Source: Streptococcus sp.
GTDB lineage: Bacteria; Bacillota; Bacilli; Lactobacillales; Streptococcaceae
Direction: 5' to 3'
NCBI GenBank assembly: GCA_003521145.1
Contig: DOTL01000012.1
Location: 1-22,723 of the forward strand
Length of the DNA: 22,723 nucleotides
The notes under the pieces were generated by a model that was given only the letters and a program-made list of their open reading frames with translations, did not search any database and was not told the origin of the DNA. The position numbers and the translations under genes were made by a program. Positions 8,115 through 16,567 of this stretch are shown one piece after another (within the stretch, counting starts at the first letter, position 1; every line of letters starts with the position of its first letter).

Positions 8115-9137
8115 ATGAAGGTTTCAATCGTTGGTATCACTGGTTATAGTGGTTTAGAGTTAGTTAAAATTTTGAATAATCATAAAAAAGTGGAACTTGT
8201 TTCTATTCACGCAACCAAGGAAGTGGGCCGACGATTGTCTAATGTGTATCCCTATCTTACAGGTGTTAGTGACTTAGAAATTGAAGCTTACAATGCGGAA
8301 AAGATTATGCAAAAGGCGGAATTGGTTATCTTTGCCACACCTTCAGGAGTCGCTAGTTTACTTGCAGAGGCATTTGTTCAGGCTGGCTTTCCTATTATTG
8401 ATTTGTCTGGAGATCATCGCTTGCCGGCAGATGTTTATCAAGGATGGTATAAAAAATCACCTGCTAAGCAGAATATTTTGAATAAATTTACATATGCATT
8501 ATCAGAATATACAGATGTGAAGGATAAGAAATTTATTGCCAATCCTGGATGCTATGCAACAGCGACAGAGTTGGCCTTGCTTCCTTTGGTTGCTACTGGT
8601 CTGATTGAGACGGATAGTGTCATAGTCGATGCCAAGTCTGGTTTAACTGGTGCGGGTAAGGCTTTGAGTGAGTCTAGTCATTTTGTCAATGTTCATGATA
8701 ATTACGTGACTTATAAACTCAATCATCATCAGCATATTCCTGAAATTGTTCAAACCTTGAGGACCTTTAATCCGGAAATGCCTGAGATTCAGTTTTCAAC
8801 GTCTCTTTTACCAGTTAATCGAGGAATCATGGCTACGGTTTATTGTAAGTTGAAGAAGGACGTGACTGTAGTTGATGTGGCTTCAGCGTTCACAAAGGCT
8901 TATAGCGATAAACCCTTTGTTCGTGTTCAAGACCGCTTGCCGGAACTGCACAACGTAATCGGATCGAATTTTACAGATATTGGATTTGCCTATAATGAAA
9001 AAACCAATGTTCTGACAGTTATTTCAGCTATTGATAATCTGCTTAAAGGAGCAGCTGGACAGGCAGTGCAAAATCTCAACCTTATGCAGGGGTGGGATGA
9101 GACGGAAGGTTTGCTTATGACACCGTCATACTTGTAG
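8115..9137 (+). CDS. argC: N-acetyl-gamma-glutamyl-phosphate reductase
   Basis: ArgC reduces N-acetylglutamyl phosphate to N-acetylglutamate semialdehyde with NADPH, the third step of arginine synthesis. The 340-residue length is typical of the family. It begins with the dinucleotide-binding stretch VGITGYSG and has the catalytic cysteine in NPGCYATATE (C146). The substrate-binding region HQHIPEI follows near residue 210. A strong site, AAAGGAG, precedes ATG 8115. It is first in an argCJBD operon whose order matches the pathway genes of many lactic acid bacteria, directly behind a TTGACA promoter with probable ArgR sites. No lesion is seen. Confidence 0.97.
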   Translation: MKVSIVGITGYSGLELVKILNNHKKVELVSIHATKEVGRRLSNVYPYLTGVSDLEIEAYNAEKIMQKAELVIFATPSGVASLLAEAFVQAGFPIIDLSGDHRLPADVYQGWYKKSPAKQNILNKFTYALSEYTDVKDKKFIANPGCYATATELALLPLVATGLIETDSVIVDAKSGLTGAGKALSESSHFVNVHDNYVTYKLNHHQHIPEIVQTLRTFNPEMPEIQFSTSLLPVNRGIMATVYCKLKKDVTVVDVASAFTKAYSDKPFVRVQDRLPELHNVIGSNFTDIGFAYNEKTNVLTVISAIDNLLKGAAGQAVQNLNLMQGWDETEGLLMTPSYL

Positions 9138-9165
9138 ATGTAAGCATAGAGTTAGGAGAAAAAAT

Positions 9166-10359
9166 ATGAAAGTCATCGATGGAACAATTGCTAGTCCGCT
9201 GGGATTCTCAGCAGATGGGCTACATGCAGGATTTAAAAAGAGAAAAATGGATTTTGGTTGGATTGTCTCTGAAAAATCAGCCAGTGTGGCAGGAGTTTAC
9301 ACAACCAATAAGGTGATTGCAGCTCCTCTGATTGTGACCAAGACCTCAGTTAAAAAGGCTGGAAAAATGAAGGCTATCGTTGTTAACTCAGGTGTAGCCA
9401 ATTCTTGTACAGGTACTCAAGGTTTGGAGGATGCCTACACCATGCAGGAGTGGACCGCTGAAAAACTAGGTGTTGAAGCAGAGTTGGTTGGTGTAGCCTC
9501 TACAGGGATTATCGGTGTGTTGCTACCAATGGATACGCTGAAAAATGGTCTTTCCAAGATAGTGGTTAATGGTAATGCTGATGATTTCGCCAAGGCGATT
9601 TTGACGACAGATACAGCGACTAAGACCATTGCTGTGACGGAGACCTTTGGACGTGATGTGGTTACTATGGCTGGTGTCGCTAAGGGCTCAGGTATGATTC
9701 ACCCTAATATGGCGACAATGCTTGGTTTTATTACCTGTGATGCCAATATTTCCAGTGAGACTCTCCAATTGGCCTTGAGCCAAAATGTTGAAAAGACCTT
9801 TAATCAGATTACAGTTGATGGGGATACTTCGACCAATGATATGGTTCTTGTCATGTCAAACGGTTGCACGCTCAATGAAGAGATTCTGCCAGATACACCA
9901 GAGTTCGATAAATTTTCGAAGATGTTGAATTTTGTGATGCAAGAGATGGCTAAGAAAATTGCAAAGGACGGTGAAGGCGCCAATAAACTCATCCAAGTTG
10001 ATGTGGTTAATGCCCCTAATGCCCTTGATGCACGTATGATGGCCAAATCCGTTGTCGGTTCAAGCTTAGTTAAAACAGCTATCTTTGGTGAAGATCCTAA
10101 TTGGGGACGTATTTTAGCTGCTGTTGGCTACGCTGGTGTGGATGTTCCTGTGGATAATGTTGATATTATGATTGGCGGTCTGTCAGTTATGTTGGCCTCT
10201 AGTCCTGTTTCCTTTGATGATGAAGAAATGAAAAACATCATGCATGATGATGAAGTTATTATAACGGTAGATCTTCATGCTGGTCACGAAAAAGGAACTG
10301 CATGGGGGTGTGATCTTTCCTACGATTACGTTAAGATTAATGCCCTCTACCATACTTAA
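9166..10359 (+). CDS. argJ: Glutamate N-acetyltransferase / ornithine acetyltransferase
   Basis: ArgJ transfers the acetyl group from N-acetylornithine to glutamate, closing the acetyl cycle. Bifunctional forms also start the pathway with acetyl-CoA. The 397-residue precursor has the self-cleavage site HPNMATMLGF; the chain is expected to split before T184, making that Thr the N-terminal nucleophile of the beta subunit. Later conserved stretches GEDPNWGRI and the Thr/Asn-rich VDGDTSTNDM are present. A TAGGAG site precedes ATG 9166. There is no argA or argE in the operon, consistent with the cyclic route; whether this ArgJ is mono- or bifunctional cannot be read. Confidence 0.97.
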   Translation: MKVIDGTIASPLGFSADGLHAGFKKRKMDFGWIVSEKSASVAGVYTTNKVIAAPLIVTKTSVKKAGKMKAIVVNSGVANSCTGTQGLEDAYTMQEWTAEKLGVEAELVGVASTGIIGVLLPMDTLKNGLSKIVVNGNADDFAKAILTTDTATKTIAVTETFGRDVVTMAGVAKGSGMIHPNMATMLGFITCDANISSETLQLALSQNVEKTFNQITVDGDTSTNDMVLVMSNGCTLNEEILPDTPEFDKFSKMLNFVMQEMAKKIAKDGEGANKLIQVDVVNAPNALDARMMAKSVVGSSLVKTAIFGEDPNWGRILAAVGYAGVDVPVDNVDIMIGGLSVMLASSPVSFDDEEMKNIMHDDEVIITVDLHAGHEKGTAWGCDLSYDYVKINALYHT

Positions 10360-10385
10360 GTTATCTATGACAAAGGAGTTAACTG

Positions 10386-11123
10386 ATGACTACTGAATAT
10401 ATTGTAATCAAGATTGGTGGAGTAGCCAGTAAGCAGCTAACTCCTGAGACATTGGCTAAACTGTCAGAATGGCAGCAGGCTGGTCAAAAAATAATCATCG
10501 TCCATGGGGGTGGCTTTGCTATCAATCAACTCATGGAGGAACATGACAGCACAATTCACAAGGTCAATAGTCTACGTGTGACGAGTCCGTCAGATATGGT
10601 CTTAATTAAAGAAGCCTTGGTTGACATAGTTGGGAAAAACTTGGCGGGTCAGTTGACACAAGCGGGTTTTCCAATCTATCAGGTTGTAGATGAGCTGCCA
10701 GATCTTGTTCATGCTGATTTTTTAGATCAAGAGATCTATGGTTACGTGGGAGAGGTCAAGTCTATTACTAATCAGACCCTAGTGGCACTTCCATCTCAAG
10801 GCAAGATACCATTGATTCCTAGCTTAGGTTACAGTGAGCAGGGTGATTTGCTGAATATCAACGCCGATTACCTTGCAAGAGCGGTGGCTATTAGTCTAGG
10901 AGCCAAAAAGCTTATTCTCATGACAGATGTCAAGGGTGTCTTAGAGAATGGGCAGGTTTTGAATCATTTGAATATTGTAGATGTTCAGAAAAAAATAGAT
11001 TCAGGTGTGATTACTGGAGGCATGATTCCTAAAATTCAAAGCGCTGTTCAGACGGTTGAATCTGGTGTCGATCAGGTCATTATTGGTGATAACCTGACAG
11101 AAGGTACCATAATCAAGGAGTAA
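10386..11123 (+). CDS. argB: Acetylglutamate kinase
   Basis: ArgB phosphorylates N-acetylglutamate with ATP, the second step of arginine synthesis and often the feedback-controlled one. The 245 residues fit the short form of the amino-acid-kinase family. It shows an N-terminal IKIGG, the glycine-rich HGGG loop, the NADYLA substrate region, LMTDVKGVL in the nucleotide-binding half and GGMIPKIQSA near the C-terminus. The N-terminal helix extension typical of hexameric arginine-inhibited kinases is absent, so inhibition by arginine seems less likely (inference). AAAGGAG precedes ATG 10386. Only three bases separate it from argD, whose ribosome site overlaps the argB stop. Confidence 0.96.
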   Translation: MTTEYIVIKIGGVASKQLTPETLAKLSEWQQAGQKIIIVHGGGFAINQLMEEHDSTIHKVNSLRVTSPSDMVLIKEALVDIVGKNLAGQLTQAGFPIYQVVDELPDLVHADFLDQEIYGYVGEVKSITNQTLVALPSQGKIPLIPSLGYSEQGDLLNINADYLARAVAISLGAKKLILMTDVKGVLENGQVLNHLNIVDVQKKIDSGVITGGMIPKIQSAVQTVESGVDQVIIGDNLTEGTIIKE

Positions 11124-11126
11124 GCA

Positions 11127-12257
11127 ATGAAAAAACTATTTTCAAACTATAAGCGTGCAGCGATTGATTTTGCTTCGGCTCAGGGCAATTATTTGACTGA
11201 TACAAATGGTAAGACCTACTTAGATTTTTCATCAGGTATTGGGGTAACCAATCTGGGTTACCATCCCTATATCAATCAGGCTTTGACAGAACAGGTGGGT
11301 AAGATTTTGCACCAGCCAAATCTTTATCACAATCAGTTGCAAGAAGATGTTGCTAATCTTTTAATTGGTGACAAGGACTATCTGGCCTTTTTCTGTAACA
11401 GTGGTGCAGAGGCCAATGAGGCAGCCATCAAAATCGCCCGTAAGGCATCGGGTAAACAAGAAATCATTACCTTCCGAAATTCCTTCCATGGTCGAACGTT
11501 TGGATCCATGTCTGCAACTGGTCAGCATAAAATCAAACAAGGTTTCGGTGAAGGAGTGCCCCACTTTAGCTATGCTATTTTCAATGACATAGACAGTGTC
11601 AAGTCCCTAGCCAGTGAAGCAACTGCGGCTATTATGCTGGAGTTGGTTCAAGGGGAATCAGGCGTGCAACCTGCAGATAAGGACTTTGTTAAGGCCTTGT
11701 CTAATTTTTGTAAGGAGACAGGTATTTACCTCGTTGTAGATGAGGTTCAGACAGGAATTGGTCGCACTGGTAAGCTTTATGCTTATGAGCACTACGATAT
11801 TGAACCAGATATCTTTACTCTGGCCAAAGGCTTGGGTAATGGGGTACCCGTTGGTGCCATGCTTGCCAAGTCATCTCTTGGAGAAGCCTTTTCTTACGGA
11901 AGTCATGGCTCTACCTTCGGAGGAAATAAACTGGCTATGGCGGCGGCCAAGGCTACGCTTGAAGTTATGTTGGCTCCAGCTTTTTTGGATACTGCTCTTG
12001 AAAATGGGAACAAACTACAAGCACAATTGCAGTCAGCTTTATCTGATAAAGAGACAGTTACAACTGTACGTGGCTTAGGTTATATGATTGGAATTGAGAC
12101 CACTGGCAATCTGGGAGAACTAGTTCAGGCAGCTAGAGATAAGGGCTTGATTGTCTTAACTGCAGGGACAAATGTGATTCGACTCTTGCCACCAATCACC
12201 CTAAGTGATGCTGAAATCGAAAAGGGTGTAGCTATCCTATCAGAAATATTTGACTAG
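11127..12257 (+). CDS. argD: Acetylornithine aminotransferase
   Basis: ArgD is a PLP enzyme converting N-acetylglutamate semialdehyde plus glutamate to N-acetylornithine. The 376 residues are typical of class III aminotransferases of this type. Motifs include CNSGAEANEAAIK (phosphate binding), SFHGRTFGS, VDEVQTGIGRTG (cofactor Asp) and TLAKGLGNG with the Schiff-base lysine K234. The start ATG 11127 follows AAGGAG embedded in the end of argB, indicating translational coupling. It is the last gene of argCJBD and is closed by a 14-bp terminator. argF, argG and argH are not in the window. Confidence 0.97.
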   Translation: MKKLFSNYKRAAIDFASAQGNYLTDTNGKTYLDFSSGIGVTNLGYHPYINQALTEQVGKILHQPNLYHNQLQEDVANLLIGDKDYLAFFCNSGAEANEAAIKIARKASGKQEIITFRNSFHGRTFGSMSATGQHKIKQGFGEGVPHFSYAIFNDIDSVKSLASEATAAIMLELVQGESGVQPADKDFVKALSNFCKETGIYLVVDEVQTGIGRTGKLYAYEHYDIEPDIFTLAKGLGNGVPVGAMLAKSSLGEAFSYGSHGSTFGGNKLAMAAAKATLEVMLAPAFLDTALENGNKLQAQLQSALSDKETVTTVRGLGYMIGIETTGNLGELVQAARDKGLIVLTAGTNVIRLLPPITLSDAEIEKGVAILSEIFD

Positions 12258-12264
12258 AACATAA

Positions 12265-12299
12265 AAATCACTTGATTCTTGAATCAAGTGATTTCTTTT
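12265..12299. terminator. Bidirectional terminator between argD and the deacetylase pseudogene
   Basis: AAATCACTTGATTC (12265-12278) pairs perfectly with GAATCAAGTGATTT (12281-12294) over a two-base loop, with T-rich sequence on the right and A-rich sequence on the left. It serves argD and the convergent gene whose stop codon lies at 12298-12300. Confidence 0.88.
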
Positions 12300-13176
12300 A
12301 CTCATTGTCAGTAGCAATCTCGCTGAGAAGTCCTTTAGCTGTTGTTGTTGGCAGAATACGGACACGATTAAGTGAGAGAAGACCATCCTTGGCACTGGCT
12401 AGTCCTTCGTTGGTTGTTAGTCCTAACTTTTAAGTTTTCTTAGCTAGGTCAAGTGTCGTTTGATTGTAGCGACCTGATGGGTAGGCAATGGTATTGACCT
12501 TGGTATTGAGTTTGTTTTCAAGGAAGGTCAATAGAATACGTTAATTCAACCTTTTGTGTCGCCTTATCAGTGGTTGACAAATCGGGGTGGTTAACCGTAT
12601 GGGACTGGAAGCTCATACCGTGAGCCATCATTTCATTCATCTGTTTGACGGTAAGATTTCCAGCATTTCCTTTCTTAACAAAGCCAGTGATCACACTGTT
12701 GGTTGTCTTAGCCTTGTATTTTTTGAGAATAGGATAGGCAATGGTGTAGAAATCTTTGTTATCATCGTCAAAGGTCAGCCAGACACCCTTCTTAGCAAGT
12801 AGGGCGTTTTCAGTGAAGGTTTTGTAGGCTTCTTCAGGCGTTAGGAAGTAGTATCCTGCCTTCGCCAAGGCCTTGATTTGTGCCTCGAAGAGGTCTGGGT
12901 CAACGATAAGGTTAGCGTTAGAAGCTTCAGAGGGATCCATGACGTGTACGGCATGATACATCAGGATAGGGATTTGGACAGACTCGTCATAGGTCTTCCA
13001 TTTAGCTGTACTCGTAGATTGGCTTGTCTGGGTTTCTTTTTGGCTATTTCCAGACTGGTTTGGGCGGTTTAACATGAAAACTGCCAGTAAGCCAAGAAGG
13101 ACTAGGTTTAGGAAAAGCAAAAGAAGGTTCAGTTTCTTTCTGTTCGCGTTAGTTGATTTTTCTTTTGAGAAGTCAT
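12298..13176 (-). pseudogene. Decayed polysaccharide deacetylase (NodB-type)
   Basis: This was a membrane-anchored cell-surface deacetylase of about 290 residues that probably acted on peptidoglycan or another surface glycan. The start is the ATG at 13176-13174, preceded by AAAGGGG. That frame hits a stop after 15 codons; restoring one A near 13135 joins it to the long frame encoding KKLN, a Leu-rich membrane segment, a Ser/Thr/Gln linker and the NodB domain (ILMYHAVH, WLTFDDD, SHTVNHPDL). A second frameshift near 12530 ends this frame at TYSIDLP. The true continuation (TFLENKLNTKVNTIAYPSG) is in another frame and carries a TAA at 12432-12430 where Gln is expected. The frame then reads to ATDNE and the stop at 12300-12298. 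With two frameshifts and one nonsense codon it is not expected to give an active enzyme. Confidence 0.88.
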
Positions 13177-13206
13177 TGTATCCCCTTTCAAATAGGTCTA
13201 GCTATT

Positions 13207-13235
13207 ATTCTAACAAAAATGGGGTGGAAATGTAC
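13207..13235 (-). promoter_or_regulatory. Possible promoter of the deacetylase pseudogene
   Basis: On the minus strand TGTTAGAAT (-10 TAGAAT at 13212-13207 with an extended TG) lies about 30 bases before the start. The -35 is poor. It diverges from the hom promoter. Confidence 0.35.
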
Positions 13236-13285
13236 AGAATTTTCAGTAAAAATAACACTTGCCTCCTTAAATGGCAACAATATTC

Positions 13286-13314
13286 TTTTAATTCCGATAG
13301 AAAAATGGTACAAT
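13286..13314 (+). promoter_or_regulatory. Promoter of hom-thrB-rarD
   Basis: TACAAT (13309-13314) with TG one base upstream forms an extended -10. The -35 near 13286 (TTTTAA) is weak. It lies 33 bases before hom. I saw no attenuator or T-box in this short leader. Confidence 0.5.
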
Positions 13315-13347
13315 TAAAAAATGTATGTTTTAAAGGAGAAATCGTAA

Positions 13348-14634
13348 ATGTCTATTAAAATTGGATTGCTTGGCTTTGGTACAGTAGCTAGTGGTATTCC
13401 TTTCCTCTTGAAGGAAAATGGTGAAAAGGTTCTTGCAGCCTCACGTGACCAACTCGAAATTGCCAAAGTTTTGGTTAAAGATGACGAGGAAAAAAATCGT
13501 CTTATCGCTGCCGGAAACGACTACAATTTTGTCACAAATGTTGACGAAATCCTTAACGATGAAGAGATTCAAATCGTTGTTGAATTGATGGGTCGTATTG
13601 AGCCAGCTCGTACCTTCATCACAAAAGCACTTGAAGCAGGTAAAAATGTTGTTTCTGCTAACAAAGACTTGATTGCTACTCATGGAAAAGAGTTGATTTC
13701 TCTAGCCCAAGATAAGGGAGTGGCTTTCTACTATGAAGCTGCTGTTGCTGGTGGTATTCCAATTTTGCGTACTTTGGCTAACTCTTTGACGTCTGACAAG
13801 GTGACACGTATCCTTGGTGTGCTTAACGGAACATCTAACTTTATGATGACTAAGATGGTTGACGAAGGTTGGTCATATGAGGATGCTCTTAAGACTGCCC
13901 AAGAACTTGGTTATGCCGAAAGTGATCCAACTAACGACGTTGAAGGTATTGACGCTGCTTATAAAGCTGTTATCCTTAGCCAATTTGGATTTGGTGCCAC
14001 AATTGATTTCGACGATGTGACTCACAAGGGGATTACAAACATCTCTACTGATGATGTAGCTGTCGCTCAGGAATTAGGTTATGTCATCAAATTGGTTGGT
14101 GATGTGCGTGAAGTAGAATCAGGTATCTCAGCAGAAGTGTCCCCAACATTCTTGCCAAAAAATCACCCACTTGCTAGCGTCAACGATGTCATGAATGCAG
14201 TCTTTGTTGAATCTATCGGTATTGGCGAATCAATGTACTACGGTCCAGGTGCTGGTCAAAAACCAACAGCAACATCTGTTTTGGCAGACATTATCCGTAT
14301 TGCTCGTCGTCTTTCAGATGGCAATGTGGGTAAACCATTTAATGAGTTCCGTCGTGACTTGCCATTGGCTAATCCAGCAGATGTTAAGAGCAATTACTAC
14401 TTTGCCCTTGATACGCCAGACGAAAAAGGTAAAATCCTTCACTTGTCTGAAATCTTCAACTCAGAAGATATTTCATTTGAACAAGTCTTGCAACAAAAAG
14501 CAAATGGCACAACAGCTCGTATCGTTGTGATTACACATGCTATGTCTAAGACACAACTCAAAGCTGTTACTGAAAAACTTGAAGCAGCAGAAGATTTCAC
14601 AGTTGTCAATACATTGAAAGTTTTGTCTAACTAA
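13348..14634 (+). CDS. hom: Homoserine dehydrogenase
   Basis: Hom reduces aspartate semialdehyde to homoserine with NAD(P)H, the branch point to threonine and methionine. The 428 residues have an N-terminal Rossmann motif (GLLGFGTVASG), the cofactor/substrate region SANKDLIATHGKEL, the conserved core GGIPILRTLANSL and GVLNGTSNFMM, and EGIDAAYKA near residue 193. A C-terminal stretch of about 75 residues (around ILHLSEIF to the end) fits the ACT-like regulatory domain of the long form, where threonine feedback is usual in the family. AAAGGAG precedes ATG 13348. thrB follows after 83 bases, so the two are probably cotranscribed. Confidence 0.96.
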   Translation: MSIKIGLLGFGTVASGIPFLLKENGEKVLAASRDQLEIAKVLVKDDEEKNRLIAAGNDYNFVTNVDEILNDEEIQIVVELMGRIEPARTFITKALEAGKNVVSANKDLIATHGKELISLAQDKGVAFYYEAAVAGGIPILRTLANSLTSDKVTRILGVLNGTSNFMMTKMVDEGWSYEDALKTAQELGYAESDPTNDVEGIDAAYKAVILSQFGFGATIDFDDVTHKGITNISTDDVAVAQELGYVIKLVGDVREVESGISAEVSPTFLPKNHPLASVNDVMNAVFVESIGIGESMYYGPGAGQKPTATSVLADIIRIARRLSDGNVGKPFNEFRRDLPLANPADVKSNYYFALDTPDEKGKILHLSEIFNSEDISFEQVLQQKANGTTARIVVITHAMSKTQLKAVTEKLEAAEDFTVVNTLKVLSN

Positions 14635-14674
14635 TTGATAAGCCCATACTGGTGCATATAAGAAAGGTATTCAA

Positions 14675-14702
14675 GGAGAAAAGTCGCTGATGGCTTTCCT
14701 CC
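14675..14702 (+). promoter_or_regulatory. Hairpin masking a Shine-Dalgarno sequence in the hom-thrB spacer
   Basis: GGAGAAAAG (14675-14683) can pair with CTTTCCTCC (14694-14702), eight of nine positions. The left arm contains the only good ribosome site in the spacer (AAGGAG, 14673-14678), 40 bases from the thrB ATG but 11 bases from ATG 14690 of a 25-codon frame (14690-14767) that overlaps the thrB start out of frame. It could modulate thrB translation; this is inference. Confidence 0.35.
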
Positions 14703-14717
14703 TCCTGGTGTATTATT

Positions 14718-15578
14718 ATGAAAATTACTGTTCCAGCAACATCTGCCAATATTGGTCCAGGTTTTGATTCTGTGGGTGTTGCCGTTTCTAAATATTTGAC
14801 AATCGAGGTGCTTGAACCAGCGGATGCATGGTATATTGAACATGATTTGGGAGATATTCCTTCAGATGAAAATAACCTCCTCATTTCAACTGCCTTGCAA
14901 GTTAAGTCTGATTTGCAGCCCCATAAATTGGTGATGGCATCAGATATTCCCTTGGCGCGTGGGCTAGGTTCTTCAAGTTCTGTTATTGTCGCAGGAATCG
15001 AGTTGGCCAATCAATTGGCAAACTTGCAGCTCTCAGACGATGATAAACTTGATATTGCAACCAAGATTGAAGGTCACCCGGACAATGTTGCTCCAGCTAT
15101 TTTTGGGAATCTCGTTGTAGCCTCTTATGTGGATGAACATGTTAATAGCATCGTGACAGACTTTCCAGAGTGTGCCTTTGTAGCCTTCATTCCGAGCTAT
15201 GAACTTAAGACGTCTGATTCACGTGGGGTACTTCCAAGTAACCTGTCTTACAAAGAAGCTGCAGCTGCATCATCTATTGCCAACGTTGCCATTGCTGCCC
15301 TCTTTGCAGGCGATTTGGTTAAGGCGGGACATGCTATTCAAGGGGATATGTTCCACGAATGCTACCGTCAAAAATTGGTTAAAGAATTTGCGACTATTAA
15401 GGAATTGTCAGGTCAATACGGTGCTTATGCGACCTATCTTTCAGGCGCTGGCCCAACAGTTATGACCTTGACACCAAATGATCAAGCTGAGGCTCTAAAA
15501 ACGGCTATCGATGGTCTTGGTTTAGATGGTGAAACCTTCATCCTATCTGTGGATAAAGGAGGTGTTATCGTTGACTAG
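14718..15578 (+). CDS. thrB: Homoserine kinase
   Basis: ThrB phosphorylates homoserine with ATP, committing it to threonine. The 286-residue protein is a GHMP kinase with PATSANIGPGFDSVG at the N-terminus, the ATP loop PLARGLGSSSS near residues 78-88, EGHPDNVAPAI in the middle and LSGAGPTVM towards the C-terminus. The start is fixed by homology to the family N-terminus (MKITVPATSAN). Its ribosome site is poor: only GGTG lies at the right distance, while a strong AAGGAG sits 40 bases upstream in a potential hairpin. It follows hom and its last 8 bases overlap the rarD start. thrC is not in the window. Confidence 0.96.
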   Translation: MKITVPATSANIGPGFDSVGVAVSKYLTIEVLEPADAWYIEHDLGDIPSDENNLLISTALQVKSDLQPHKLVMASDIPLARGLGSSSSVIVAGIELANQLANLQLSDDDKLDIATKIEGHPDNVAPAIFGNLVVASYVDEHVNSIVTDFPECAFVAFIPSYELKTSDSRGVLPSNLSYKEAAAASSIANVAIAALFAGDLVKAGHAIQGDMFHECYRQKLVKEFATIKELSGQYGAYATYLSGAGPTVMTLTPNDQAEALKTAIDGLGLDGETFILSVDKGGVIVD

Positions 15579-16455
15579 AAAAAATCAAGGGCTACTCTTT
15601 GGTCTAGCCACCTATATTCAATGGGGATTTCAAATCCTTTTTTGGAAGCTTTTAGCAGGTGTTTCGGCTTACAACACCTTCTCGTGGCGGATTGTTTTTA
15701 CAGTGGTGACTATGCTGACTTTCGCCCTAGTCGCTAAGCAAAATACACGTTTCAAAAAGGAGCTTGTAGAACTTTGGCAAGATAAGAAAGCCTTGCTTCA
15801 TATGCTACTTGCTAGTTTTTTCATAGCAGCTAACTGGTTGATTTATATCTATGCTGTGGGTCATGGTCAAGCGACGCAGGCTAGCCTGGGCTATTACATT
15901 TTGCCTATTATTTCTACCCTGTTTGCCCTCATTTTTCTTCGTGAATCATTGAGTAGGACCATGTGGGCAGCAGTAGTTTTGGCCTTTATAGGAGTACTGG
16001 TTCTTATTGCCAATACAGGAAAACTTCCCATGGTTTCATTGGGGTTAGCTCTGATCTTTGGTTTCTATAGTCTAATCAAAAAAGGGGTTAGGCTTTCCAG
16101 TGACGTAGCTATGCTAGTAGAAGGTGGCTTGCTACTACCTTTTGTAGCTATCTATCTCGTTTTCTTTTCTCCAGAATCATTTTCTTCCTATTCGAGCATG
16201 GAAATGTTTCTCCTAGTCATATCCGGTGTGGTGACGGCCGTTCCATTGCTTTGCTTCTCAGAGGCAGTCAAAAGGGTACCGCTTAACCTTATTGGTTTCA
16301 TCCAGTATCTTAGTCCTACGATTCAACTTCTCGTAGCCATCCTCATTTTTGGTGAGACGGTCAGATTTGAAGAGTTGAAAGGCTTCTTCTTTATCTGGAT
16401 GGCCATACTAGTCTTTGTAACTGGCCAAATAGTAACATTTCGTAGAAGTTCCTAA
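15571..16455 (+). CDS. rarD: RarD-type EamA/DMT family transporter
   Basis: This is a 294-residue inner-membrane protein of the drug/metabolite transporter superfamily, with about ten hydrophobic segments. The N-terminal GLATYIQWGFQILFWK and the ASLGYYILPI and EAVKRVPLNLIGFIQYL stretches are typical of RarD. I chose TTG 15571 rather than the upstream in-frame ATG 15526: AAAGGAGGTG (15555-15564) lies 8 bases before TTG, the family N-terminus follows immediately (TRKNQGLLFG), and the upstream codons are inside thrB. The 8-base overlap with thrB implies coupled translation. RarD proteins are named for chloramphenicol sensitivity in Escherichia coli, but their true substrate is unclear. The position after hom-thrB hints at amino-acid or metabolite export (inference). 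Confidence 0.9.
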   Translation: MTRKNQGLLFGLATYIQWGFQILFWKLLAGVSAYNTFSWRIVFTVVTMLTFALVAKQNTRFKKELVELWQDKKALLHMLLASFFIAANWLIYIYAVGHGQATQASLGYYILPIISTLFALIFLRESLSRTMWAAVVLAFIGVLVLIANTGKLPMVSLGLALIFGFYSLIKKGVRLSSDVAMLVEGGLLLPFVAIYLVFFSPESFSSYSSMEMFLLVISGVVTAVPLLCFSEAVKRVPLNLIGFIQYLSPTIQLLVAILIFGETVRFEELKGFFFIWMAILVFVTGQIVTFRRSS

Positions 16456-16476
16456 TAGCTATCGGGAACTTTTTAT
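16446..16476 (+). terminator. Terminator of hom-thrB-rarD
   Basis: AAGTTCC and GGGAACTT form a short stem around the rarD stop codon, followed by five T. Confidence 0.65.
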
Positions 16477-16506
16477 AATACCGACCTAAAAATGAGCCAA
16501 GTTTAT

Positions 16507-16535
16507 CTGACAATTTTAGAACTTTAAGATATAAT
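16507..16535 (+). promoter_or_regulatory. Promoter of the PepSY protein gene
   Basis: CTGACA (16507-16512) and a perfect TATAAT (16530-16535) are separated by 17 bases, 32 bases before the start codon. Confidence 0.8.
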
Positions 16536-16567
16536 AGTAGTATTAGATTAAAATAGAGGAGAATTTT

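Noticed and set aside
13074..13358. A 94-codon plus-strand frame across the deacetylase-hom intergenic region
   Set aside because: It covers the antisense of the deacetylase N-terminus and the hom promoter and leader. It has no family features and overlaps the hom start.
14627..15010. A 127-codon minus-strand frame over thrB
   Set aside because: It is a shadow of thrB coding sequence, with no ribosome site and no recognisable family.
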